A stretch of 64,000 nucleotides of DNA, taken from NCBI GenBank assembly GCA_933207985.1, contig OW240913.1, forward strand, positions 323,898,512-323,962,511, written 5' to 3'. The notes under the pieces are model-generated. The model ran no database searches and had not been told where the DNA came from. It worked only from the letters and a program-made list of their open reading frames with translations. Source of the stretch: Pelobates cultripes (lineage: Eukaryota; Chordata; Amphibia; Anura; Pelobatidae). Within the stretch, counting starts at the first letter, position 1, and each line of letters opens with the position of its first letter. Positions 35,796 to 46,439 of the stretch are shown here, piece after piece. The position numbers and the translations under genes were made by a program.

Positions 35796-36282
35796 ATGTT
35801 TTTGTAACGTATTCAATTATGTTTTTCTCCTTTCAGTCAAGAAAGCTTTATTAGATTGTACACTGCTTACATTTATACAATAAGTGATAAATTAAATTCA
35901 CTGGTGCTTTCTGTAAGGGAACACAATCCCTGACAATTTGATCAAATAGTGATTAATGTGAGAGGTCAGAAGCAATGGATTGGACAGAAGGACATCACTA
36001 GTAAGGATCAACCAGTGGGCTGGACAGAGCTGTGGCGAGGAGAACTCATTTACTGCTGGTATACAAGAAGTTTTTATTTAGGGCATGTAGAGTCACTGAT
36101 CTATACGTACGCTTAAATATTCCAGCAGTACAAATAAAGGTTTAAACCATAAAAACTACAATGCACCCAAGAGGTCAGAAAATCAGTGTCACTAAACCGT
36201 AAAGTCTGAATAACGCCGTACCAAATGGGGCAAAACCATCGAGCTGCATTCGGAGACATATGGACTAAAAATCCAGACATTG

Positions 36283-37438
36283 TTAACCCCTTAAGGACTG
36301 AGCCAATTGTACAAGTTGTAATCAAAACAAAATGTAAACAAAACTTTGAATTTGCGCTATGTCTGTTCAGGCGTAATTCATCTCTTTCATATTATGTGCA
36401 CCCACACTTATTATATATCATTTTGTTCAGGAGAAACAGGGCTTTCATGTCACATCAAATATTTGTATATTAAACACCATTTAATATGAATAAAATATTT
36501 TTTTTTAAACGAGAACTTAAGATGTTAATTTTTAGTTCTGCATGGCATTTTAACTGTGAATGTCACAATACTGTTAGCTGTTACTGCAATAAAGTACACA
36601 TTTGTATCCAGCGATTTCTCACGGGTAAAACAGTACCCCCTATGTACAGGTTTTATGGTGTTTTGGAAAGTTACAGGGTCAAATATAGCACATTACATTT
36701 TTAAGCTTATACACACTGAAATTTGCCAGACTGATTAGGTTGCCTTTGAGACAAAATGGTAGCCCAGAAATGAAAATTACTCCCATGATGGCATACCATT
36801 TGCAGTAGTAGACATCCCAATGTATTACAAATGGGATATGCCCAGTCTTTTCTAGTAGCTACTTAGTCACAAACACTGGCCAAAGTTAGCGTTCATATTT
36901 GTTTGTGTGTGAAAAATGCCAAAAATTTAATTGGACGCTATTTTTGGCCGGTGTTTGTGAGTAAGTGGCTACTAAAAAAGACTGGACATACCCCATATGC
37001 AATACCTTGGGTTGTCTACTTTTGTAAATGGTATGCCATCATGTGGGTAATTCTCATTCCTGGGCTACCATACGGCCTCAAAGGCAACATAACCAATTGG
37101 GCAAATTTCAATGTGAAAAAAAAGGAAATTCAAGCCTTATATTTGACTTAGTAACTTTTGAAAACACCATAAAACCTGTACATGGGGGGGTACTGTTTTA
37201 CTCCGGAGACTTCGCCAAACACAAATATTAGTGTTTCAAAATAGTAAAACGTATCACAACAATGATATCATCAGTAAAAGTACCATTTGTGTGTAAAAAA
37301 TGCATTGTTACTGACGATATCATCATTGTGATATGTTTTACTGTTTTTAAACACTAAGATTTGTGTTCAACAAAGTCTCCTGAGTAAAACAGTACCCCCC
37401 CATGTACAGGTTTTATGTTGTCCTGGAAATTTACAGGG
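36283..37438. mobile_element. TTAACCCCTTAAGGAC element with alternating inverted repeats
   Basis: It starts TTAACCCCTTAAGGACTGAG, the same end type as the 3.3-kb element and 42477. One fold-back is centred near 36905: GTAGCCCAGAAATG pairs with CATTCCTGGGCTAC, and AGTCTTTTCTAGTAGCTAC with GTGGCTACTAAAAAAGACT. A second is centred near 37285: GTACTGTTTTACTCC pairs with GAGTAAAACAGTAC, and AATGATATCATCAGTAA with TTACTGACGATATCATCATT. The module with CATGTACAGGTTTTATG thus occurs three times in alternating orientation. No protein frame is recognised. The right boundary is set by the family A element at 37439. Confidence 0.8.
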
Positions 37439-37874
37439 TTAAAGGACCACTATAGGCACCCAGACCACTTCAGCTTAATGAAGTGGACTGGGTGCCAGGT
37501 CCAGCTAGATTTAACCCTTTTTGCTGTAAACATAGCAGTTTCAGGGTTAATCCAGCCTCTAGTGGCTGTTTACTTTAGGGTTAATCCAGCCTCTAGTGGC
37601 TGTCTAATTGACAGCCGCTAGAGGCGCTTCTCACTGTGATTTTCACAGTGAGAAGATGCCAGCATCCATAGGAAAGCATTGAAAATGCTTTCCTATGGAC
37701 TGGCAGAATGCGCGCGCAGCTCTTCGCATTCAGCCAGGGACGTCAGAAGAGGGAGGAGAGTCCAAGCGCCGGGCTGTAAAGGTAAGGGATTAACTCCTTC
37801 CTCTCCCTTCAGCGCCACGGGAGTGGGACCCTGAGGGTGGGGGCACCCTCAGGGCACTATAGTGGTCCTTTTAA
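37439..37874 (+). mobile_element. Family A TTAA MITE
   Basis: TTAAAGGACCACTATAGGC at the left, CACTATAGTGGTCCTTTTAA at the right. It carries an internal duplication: AGGGTTAATCCAGCCTCTAG occurs at 37543 and again at 37576. The right terminal hairpin is shortened compared with the copy at 29245. Confidence 0.93.
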
Positions 37875-38604
37875 TATAGGGCTTGTGAGACAAATTCTCT
37901 GGACTTTCTGCCTACGGACCAAAATCCTGACCTCATTTGTCTTTAGTAAAAATGTGAATTGCCAATGCTGTCATAATTCAGTCATTTTCACCAGACACCA
38001 GGACACTTGTTAATAACCATGTTAAGTTTCTACGGGTTTCCCAAGTTCCTTGCTACAGATCTGTATCTGAGTCCATACGTCAATGAACTGCTTCATATAA
38101 AATGTTAGTCTACAAAAGATTTCCACGTGAGAAAAGAAAAAATAACCATAAAAGAAAAGAAAAAACATTAAAAAAAAAAACAACCACGCAAATCAAAAAA
38201 TGGCTTTATAATCCATTAGATGTGTATTTTTTCCCTAAATTTCCAGCATTACATCTGCCACAGGCTGAATACTGTCAACACGTCTCTTAATAGGGTAGTT
38301 GGAGCATCAGGTTACTTGATGCTACACCCCTGCAGGTACTCATTGTGAGAGAGGAATGGGTAGTGCAAAGCAAGCTTCTCATTCATTAGAAGCCGGTTAT
38401 TATACATAAGATTCTTCATCAAGATTTCACCAGTTCAGAAGGAGATAGATGCTAAAAACTATATTAAATAAAAAAAAGTTTTCTGTCACTATGAAAAAGA
38501 ATGTTAAGAAAGTATCCTGTATTTGAGGTCCTGTACAGCAGTATACATTGATAGCACCCACAATGAAACATCCATGCACACATATAGTACACTTACATAG
38601 AGGA

Positions 38605-39034
38605 TTAAAGGACCATTATAGGCACCCAGACCACTTCAGCTCAATGAAGTGGTCTGGGTGCCAGGTCCATCTAGGATTAACCCTTTCTGCTGTAAACATA
38701 GTTTCAGAGAAACTGCTATGTTTACCTATGGGTTAATCCAGCCTCTAGTGGCTCTCATTTACAATCGCTAGAGGCACTTCCGCGCTTCTCACTGTGATTT
38801 TCACAGTGAGAAGACACCAGCGTCCATAGGAAAGCATTGAGAATGCTTTCCTATGGACTGGCTGAATGCACGTGCGGCTCTTGCCGCACATGCGCATTCA
38901 GCTGATGCGGTGGTGGAGAAAAGGTATGTGTTTAACCCCTTCCTCACCCTAGAGCCCGGCGGAAGGGGGAACCTAGGGACCCTATAGGGCCAGGAAAACA
39001 AGTAGGTTTTCCTGGCACTATAGTGGTCCTTTAA
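38605..39034 (+). mobile_element. Family A TTAA MITE
   Basis: TTAAAGGACCATTATAGGC at the left and ACTATAGTGGTCCTTTAA at the right, 430 bases. The hairpins of the family are all present, including GTGATTTTCACAG and CCTATAGGGCCAGGAAAAC with its mirror. Confidence 0.95.
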
Positions 39035-40807
39035 TGTTACACTAGTGAACCTGAATTTCACTAATACAAACATCATACACCATAGAGAAAGTAGAAGTGC
39101 AACATTTTCCATGAAAATAGAAACCACCTGCTTTTGTTTTTAGACCATATGTCAGCAAGCATAGCACAAAATTATATGCAGCTGGGAACCTTTATTGTGC
39201 ATTTTTGCTTTTAGTTAAAATTATTTACAGCTTGCAATGTTTCTCAGAACATCCCCATAAGAAAAGGGAGTGGGTTAAACTCCTACAGTACTGTGTGTAT
39301 GTCACCATACTGCAAGCCGAATAGGTTAAATGCAGGATCTGTAAACCCACAACAAGCACACAATCTGCAATAATCAGTACAACAGTAATCAATTAGAGCC
39401 TGCTGTAAACACACAATTCCATTTTACACAGCAATTCATTTTTCTTGTAAATCCTATGCTGACTAGGCGCAGCAATGCACAGATAGATAAATGTGTCTGG
39501 TATCACAATAGAAACTATGACATGGTTTGACATTGGTTTTAAATTTTGGGTATATCTACTAAACTGCTTGCAAAATTTTCAGTTCTCATGCATGCTGCCT
39601 TTGTAAGCCCTCCCCTTCTAACTCAGCCCGACTGTGGCGGTCCAATCACAGACTCAATGCAGGGGCTCTGGGCAAGTGTCTGCCTCTTGAATTGCGCTCC
39701 ACTGAGCTAAAACAAACCACAAAGTAACTGGACCCTTTATCTGCTTTACAGTCAGTGTGTGTAACATGATTGATTTATAAAAATGTCACTATTTAAATTT
39801 GCACTTTTTTCCTTTATTTTTCAAAACGGATACACTCGTCACACAAAGTGCTTTAGGGGGTCCAGAGTGTCCCTTCAAAGGGTAAGTGTAGAAATCCACA
39901 ACTTGGTACCTCCATTTTAGCTCCTCTTTAGTCATGGTAATAAACCTTGATCTTTGTAACTGGTGATCATTTAGGAGAATAGCGTATGGAGAAAAGGACA
40001 AACAAAACAATGTTGCTATTTCTTCACGTTCGCCCTAAATTTGCCTTGTCTGAACTGGATTACAATGCAATTTGGTAAACTCAATACAAAATTTAAAAGA
40101 AAAAACAGGGCATTACATGAAAACAGGTCAACACAAGTTTTAGGCAAGTGACAATTCTACTTTAAAACCCCTCTGATATAGATGCAATAGCTTGAGGGCA
40201 ATTACAGTTACGGACTATTAGTATGCCCTCGTTACACAACGCTGAGTAAATAGAAAGAAAAAAATAAAATAAATACACATGATATCATTACTACATCCAG
40301 TGATTCAAAATCACCCTTTCACGGTTTGTGTGGAAACACAGTTCACAATATTCATGACAGGAAGGTCTTGTGTGCAGCTTAATTACCTTCCACATGTTCT
40401 TGTTTGGGAATTGGATTTGGTGTGTTTGGGTTAAATACATTTACACCATGAATTTTTCGATATCTCTGTGTCTGTCAGATGGGGCCCCAGACGGACCTAT
40501 TGATAAGAATAGTGCCTTGATGTGGCCTCAAAGTGATATATGCATGAAGCAAAAGGAGGACAATGAGGGACAATATGGTGTAGCATGTGATTCAACAGGA
40601 ATATGGAGGGGGAAAAAAAGAAATAGACTTACAGGAAATGGAGCTTTTAAAGAACTCCAATAGGATTCTCATGAGTGGTACAATTCTGCTTAAGGAACTC
40701 CGGCTTGGGTTGTTCAAGATACCATCTACTATCTACCAGTACTCTTAGCGCTGAATCTTATTTTTTGTGTTTTCTATCCAGACTGACCTCTGCTCTGTTT
40801 GCAGAGT
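39035..40807. other. Intron or intergenic DNA, nothing firm
   Basis: A family E-like fragment may lie at 39585-39690 (GGTCCAATCACAGACTCAAT; CTCTGGGCAAG). The open frame 40370-40663 (97 codons) matches no protein I recognise. Confidence 0.35.
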
Positions 40808-41145
40808 TTAAGGCGGCACAGTCACAGTTGGGGTACTTTGCCGAATTCGCAAAGTTACAACTGTGACATCACCACTGGGGGTCAGGCTAAGTTGAGATTT
40901 ACTTACCTGAACCGGTCTCTCACGAGCACAGCCATATTGATTCAGAGGGTACCTTTGGAGCCAACGTTACTGCTGCAATCTTGCACATGTGAGACTACAG
41001 CAACATCTTCCATAGACACAGTCAATTCTCTGCAGCTGTCACTGGAGACGGCTGTCAGGATTGAATCAGACTCCGTCGACAGTATAAGAAAGTCTGGCGG
41101 AGGAGAAAGACAAAAGTAGTCCCTACTTTGTCTTTGTATATCTCC
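40808..41145 (+). repeat. TTAAGGCGGCACAGTCAC repeat (family I relative)
   Basis: Begins like the element at 28716 and contains AAGTAGTCCCTACTTTGTC near its right side, the reverse of a block in other copies. Overlapping open frames on both strands (70 and 106 codons) are probably not genes. Confidence 0.5.
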
Positions 41146-41319
41146 ATGCACCAATGTTGTTTTGATCAGTGCTTGGTTTTGTCAGGTGCCCAGCACCCAT
41201 CCCAAATCCCAATACATTGGGCATACTATATTTAATGTAAAAGATATAAAGCTGTCATAGTGAAAATAGTCTGTGGATGGCAGCAACATATCAGTACTGA
41301 TAGCAGCAGATGAATACAT

Positions 41320-41620
41320 TTAGGATTAGGATTAAATTAGGGATTAAGATTCGTTTTAAAATAAATTGGGTTTAGTTTTTGGTTAATATTTAAACTAGGT
41401 TTAGAATGCATTTTAGGATTAGGTTTCAGATTAGGGTTCATTTTTGGGTTTGGATTAGTGACAACAGCAGACAGAATCCTAACATTTTTATAGGGTCAGG
41501 ATTGAGATTAGAATTAAAATTAAGGTTAGGCATAGGATTAGAGTATGGGTTAGGATTATGGTTAGGTTTATAATTTGCTTTAGGGTTAGATTTTGGATTT
41601 GATCTAGAATTAGGGATTTA
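41320..41620 (+). repeat. Degenerate TTAGGG/TTAGGATT-rich tract
   Basis: Dozens of variants of TTAGG(G/A)TTAG occur in one orientation, including GGTTAGGATTATGGTTAGG near 41550. It resembles a decayed telomere-like or simple repeat. Perfect consecutive TTAGGG units are absent. Confidence 0.7.
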
Positions 41621-41720
41621 GGGGAAAAAAATTTGTATTAAGGATTTAGACTAAGATTGTTACTTTGCAAAGGTGTACATATAAGGTATTGTTGTACACG
41701 GGAGATGTTGCAGAGTATAG

Positions 41721-42239
41721 TTAAAAGACACTATAGCCACCAGAACCACTACTGCTCAATGTAGTGATTCTCATGTCTACTACCTGTCCCTGCAGTCTTA
41801 GCACTGTTTACACTGCTGGCTAGTAACACCTCTTGTGTAGAGGTGTTTCCTAGTCCAGTGCTGCACAGTGTGAAGCACCTATGTTCAGCGTCTCCATAAT
41901 TTGCATGTAGGTGCTGAATGTTCCACATAAAGATGCATTGATTCAACACATCTCTATGAAGAGATGCAGATTGGTACAGTGAGGTGTTTTGCCACTCAGG
42001 CGCAATAGCCTCTTAATGCTTTTCTAAAGGAAAACATTGGATTAGTTGGGATCATCAAGATTGATGACCTCAACCACAGAGACAGAGTCAGGCGGGGGCA
42101 GCCACTGCGAGACTGGCACAGTGTGAGAAAAAAGGTAAGTTTAAACACCTTTTTACTGCAATTTAAAGGGCGCTGGAGACCTACATAGTTAAACACTATA
42201 GTCTCAGAAATAAATCCATTCCTGATACTATTTTATTAA
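41721..42239 (+). mobile_element. Family B TTAA MITE, diverged
   Basis: Starts TTAAAAGACACTATAGCCACC. The right terminal block is recognisable but eroded (AACACTATAGTCTCAGAAAT, CCATTCCTGATACTATTTT). Contains GATGCATTGATTCAACACATC shared with other B copies. Confidence 0.8.
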
Positions 42240-42476
42240 ATAATATAAAGTAAAATAACACTAACTTCGAATCACAAAAAAAAATGGAATGTCTAATTTC
42301 ACACATAGTAGGTCTTTGTGGGGTAATTTTAAAACAGTCAAACTGCTATAATAACTCAAAATGAGACATAGCCCCATCATATCCATCTATAAAAATTCTA
42401 ACTGTAAAAATATAAGTGAGAAAATCAGAGAAAAAAAAACAACTACATTTTACTACAATATTTAGCAGATTGGCAA

Positions 42477-42800
42477 TTAACCCCTTAAGGACGGAGGCAA
42501 TTGTATAAGTTCTGATAAAAAATTTTTAACAACTGAAAACCATAATGCATGAGAGTACAGCAGTAATGTTGGCTACTGGTGTTAAGGACTGGCCACAAGA
42601 AGATGGCAGCGTTGACTAGTTGGTTCAGCGATATGACATCACGCTGAATCCCGGCAGCCATTAGTCCTGAACTTAGGGTAGAGTGGTTGGATGCTGCCCC
42701 TCCTCACACCTCCCTGTAAGCCACCAGTAAACTGCAGCCAGCCCCAACTACATCATCAGGGTAAGGAGTTTCTGGGTAGGCAGTCCAGCTCTACACTTGC
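42477..42800 (+). repeat. TTAACCCCTTAAGGAC element end
   Basis: TTAACCCCTTAAGGACGGAGG and CAATTGTATAAG repeat the start of the element at 36283 (GCCAATTGTACAAG). Similarity to that element is lost within about 60 bases. No matching right end was found. Confidence 0.55.
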
Positions 42801-42839
42801 CGACACAACCCTTCCACAAGGCAAAAAAAATAATTCTGG

Positions 42840-42919
42840 AAGTACATGCCCTGATAAGTATTTCTGCCTGGAACTACATGCCCTGGTAAGTATTTCTGCC
42901 TGGAACTACATGCCCTGGT
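42840..42919 (+). repeat. 32-bp tandem duplication
   Basis: The unit TAAGTATTTCTGCCTGGAAC plus TACATGCCCTGG is present about two and a half times. The repeated peptide in the overlapping frame follows from it. Confidence 0.95.
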
Positions 42920-43450
42920 TATCCTTGATTTGTAGACTTTGTCTCAGATTCAGCGAGTACATTTCCATGCAAGTTACAGTGAGTGTTTTAGAATATTCAC
43001 TGGTATCAAAGAGTTTGGCCGCCGAAGGAAAAAAACCAACTCAATGTAGCAATACTATGTGAAAGGTTTGGAGTGTTTTTCTAGAGACCTTCTATAACCC
43101 TCCAGAAATTCACACAGCAAGGACCAAGGGTGTAGACTCTCAATACAACAACATTCCACAAAAAGATGTGATTCACAATTTATTTAATAAATAAATAATA
43201 AAAGCCCATGAATCACCACAATCCTGGCAGTATTAATCGAATAATTTTCAGTTTGAACAACAAATGTCTATCTATAAATCATGGGGACTGCTATGGGTAC
43301 TAAGACAGAACCCAGATATGCCAATCTATTCATGGCAGACATAGGGCACAAATGTCTATGTGCTGTATAAACCAAGAACTTTAACTTTAATTTTATATGG
43401 CAAAGAATTGAGCACTGAAGGGGCATGATCTATAAACCAAAACCAATTCT

Positions 43451-44709
43451 TTAAAGGATCACTATAGGGTCAGGAATACAAACATGTATTCCTGACCCTA
43501 TAGTGTTAAAAACACCATCTAGCCTCCCTCCCCCCCCCCCCTATTGCCTCCATAAATATAGCAAACTCTTATTGTGTTCAAGCCTGAAGCTGTAACTTTG
43601 TATGCGGTTTACCTAAAAAAAAATAATAATAAAAAAAAACAAACAAAAAAAAAAACCAAGCAGCCTGCTGACATCATAAAAAGTAGTAGCCTGTTGTAAC
43701 ACGAGACAACGACGGCATACTGCCAAGCTGGCCTGCCGGCCACTTCTTTTTCTAAGAGGCACTAAAACTTGGTTTAAATATTTGGCATTGTGCCACACAT
43801 AACGCAGGATAGGCGTGGTCCATTCTGCACTTATCGAAAATAGTATACCTCCCTCTCCAGCACTACACACTCCTAATTAACAGATTCTGGAAGGACCCCT
43901 TTGGGACAGAGATAGTACATTGGGGCTAACTGGTAATAGCAGCTTATGCCCTGATGACCCCACTCTTCTACCTTTCCTCTATTCTCATTCTTTCCTACTT
44001 TTCTACTTACTCCTTCCAGTAGTTACTGGGACTGTGGAACAGCCCCAAAGTTCAAAGTTGAAAATTACGTTGTGACAACATAATATTATGGGTGAGGAGA
44101 TGAAGGCATCATGACAAACTGGTCTGCCGACTAACTTACCTGTTACAAGGCGTTGCACTGGGCTTACATACTGAGTATCGTGCCTTCCATAACGCAACAC
44201 TGGCAATGTCTATTTTATGCTTTGACTATGTCATATGTCTTTGTCTTTGCTTTGTTATTCTTTCAAAAATAAAGTTTAAAAAAAAAAAAAAAAAAGAAGT
44301 AGTAGCCTAATCTAATCACAATGCTTCCCCATAGGATTGGCTGAGACTGACAAAATAGGCAGATCGGGGCAGAGCCAGCACAATTCAAACACAGCCCTGG
44401 CCAATCAGCATCTCCTCAGAGATAAATTGAATCAATGAATCTCTATGAGGAAAGTTCAGTGTCTGCATGCTGAGGGTGGAGACACTGAATGTTTGGATGC
44501 ATTTTAGGCAGCCATGACCCAGGAAGGATCTCTAACAGCCATCTGAGGAGTGGCCAGTGAAGTTATCACTAAGCTGTAATGTAAACACTGCATTTTCTCT
44601 GAAAAGACAGTGTTTTCAGCAAAAAGCCTTAAGGTAATGATTCTACTCCCCAGGACAAATTCAATAAGCTGTAGTTGTTCTGGTGACTATGTGCTTAGTG
44701 TTTCTTTAA
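43451..44709 (-). mobile_element. Family B TTAA MITE, reversed, interrupted by a LINE
   Basis: The left side is the family B right end: TTAAAGGATCACTATAGGG with the GGTCAGGAATACA hairpin. The right side is the B left end: GTTGTTCTGGTGACTATGTG ... TTTCTTTAA. Between them a 604-base LINE piece is inserted, so the original element was about 640 bases. Confidence 0.9.
43693..44296 (+). mobile_element. 5'-truncated LINE copy with polyA tail and 12-bp target duplication
   Basis: AAGTAGTAGCCT flanks both sides exactly (43681-43692 and 44297-44308). The insert ends AATAAAGTTTAAAA in a long A-run, the mark of target-primed reverse transcription. It contains two related blocks: GGCATACTGCCAAGCTGG ... 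CATAACGCAGGA and GGCATCATGACAAACTGG ... CATAACGCAACA, so the 3' UTR has an internal duplication. The LINE clade cannot be told from this piece. Confidence 0.92.
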
Positions 44710-46023
44710 AGGGACACTATAAACAACTTTAGATTCACGAACAATAGCCACATAACTATAATTTTTCTTTTATACAAGTTTTGAAAGAAAGATAACGTAA
44801 TTTAAAAAAAAATAAAGAATAATTATATTAAAAGATAGTTTTGATGTTACAGTTGTCCTTTATGCTTCAATACTAAATAAGAATCATAAAAAATTCCTTC
44901 AATTATCTTCATTGTAGCTTGAAGCTAAGAACCTTCATTTTAAACCCTCCTTTATAAAAGATCTATTTTACTGTATAAAAACCTGTATCTGATAAGGATT
45001 ACATTCTCAAAACATACCTAAAATGCAAACAGTACCATGCTTGTTTGACAGTATGTGTCAACATTTTGCAATTGTAGTCAAGACAGCAGAGAGTAAAAGC
45101 AGACTTGGTGATGGAGCACATACCACAGTCTGCAGTGTACGGTGCTCCCCCACAAACCCACTTGGTTTCTTGACTCTAATATTTGTTACTAAGGTTTAAA
45201 ATACGGACACCCTACGGTAAATCAGTAGGTGGTCCAACTGAAATATTACAAAAGCATTCTGTTTGGACCAAAAAAATAAATAAATAGTACTCCCTTATCA
45301 GTTTTAACGCAGGGCTTGACAAACCGCAGGCATGAAGAAGTTGGCACCAGGTTTGCAAAGAGAAAATGAATGCATGGCAGGTGCAACAGGGAGTACAGTC
45401 CCATAATATTCTGCTTAGCATTCACGCAATAGAAGTTGAGAACATTTTAGGTACATTTAAAACCACAAAACTTCCAGTACAACTATAATTATTTAGCTTC
45501 TGCTTCATACAGCTTTGGCCTCACATCAAGCAGAAACCGATGTAAGGTGTAGAGGGAAACGTTGCTATATTGAGGGTTCTCATGTCTGTAATACAGGGAC
45601 ATTTGTGGGGCAGGTATGTATAGGAGATTGTTTTATGTATTCACCTTTATTTTAGGTGTATGGGGGTGCAGATATTAAATTAAAACAGTATTTCAGCCAC
45701 AGAAGTAAGAAACATTATAGACCGGTGTTCTACTCAAAACAAAACACATTTATACAGAATAATTGGTAGAAGAAAAAAAAAAACGGGGGAGGGAGTGGGA
45801 GGGGAGAGAGAAAAAAAATTTTTTTTAATGGTTTTCTAAATTTCACATTCTTGCCATTTTTTTTATGAAAGTCAAGGCAAATGATCACTGTAGCAGTTCT
45901 TCTCATTGAGAGGGAATATTCAAATGAGCAAACAAGCACAGTGCATTTTCCCAAAATACTAACCCAGCAGGAGCTAAATTTGCTAATGTAAGGCTTTTAA
46001 AAACAATCTTGGCATTAGAGCTT
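44710..46023. other. Non-coding DNA, start of another TTAA element then nothing recognised
   Basis: Immediately after the reversed B element comes GGGACACTATAAACAACTTT, sharing its TTAA, which looks like the end of a further MITE whose right end I cannot place. A fragment GGGCTTGACAAACCGCAGG at 45313 recalls family C. The rest is unassigned. Confidence 0.4.
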
Positions 46024-46439
46024 TTAAAGACCACTTCAGCTCAATGAAGTGGTCTGGGTGCCAGGTCTCCCTAGTTTTAACCCTGCAGCTGAAAACATAC
46101 CAGTTTCAGAGAAACTGCTATGTTTACACTGCAGGGTTAATCCAGTATCTAGTGTGTCTCCCTGACACAGTCCAGTGTCAAAAAAGATCCCCATAGGGAA
46201 GCATTGAGTAAAGCTTTCCTATGGGCGGGTTTGAATGCGCATGCGCCTCTGGAAGCTGATGTCGATGGAGGAGGAGGAGGTTACCAGTGCAGAGGGAGCC
46301 CGGCGCTGGATCAGGGTAAGCAAATAAATGGTTAACCATTTACTCGCCGCGGAACGGGGCCCTAGTCACCTAAACGGTGACTTGGGGTCTATAGCGTTAG
46401 GAACACATTTGTATTCTTAACGCTATAGTGTTCCTTTAA
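46024..46439 (+). mobile_element. Family A TTAA MITE, divergent subfamily
   Basis: Left end TTAAAGACCACTTCAGCTC has lost the outer dozen bases. The right end reads CGCTATAGTGTTCCTTTAA with its own hairpin (TAGCGTTAGGAACACA mirrored). The interior has GAATGCGCATGCGCCTCTGG. Confidence 0.88.

Noticed and set aside
42691..43062. 123-codon open frame as a gene
   Set aside because: Contains the 32-bp tandem duplication, seen as repeated peptide; no other support.
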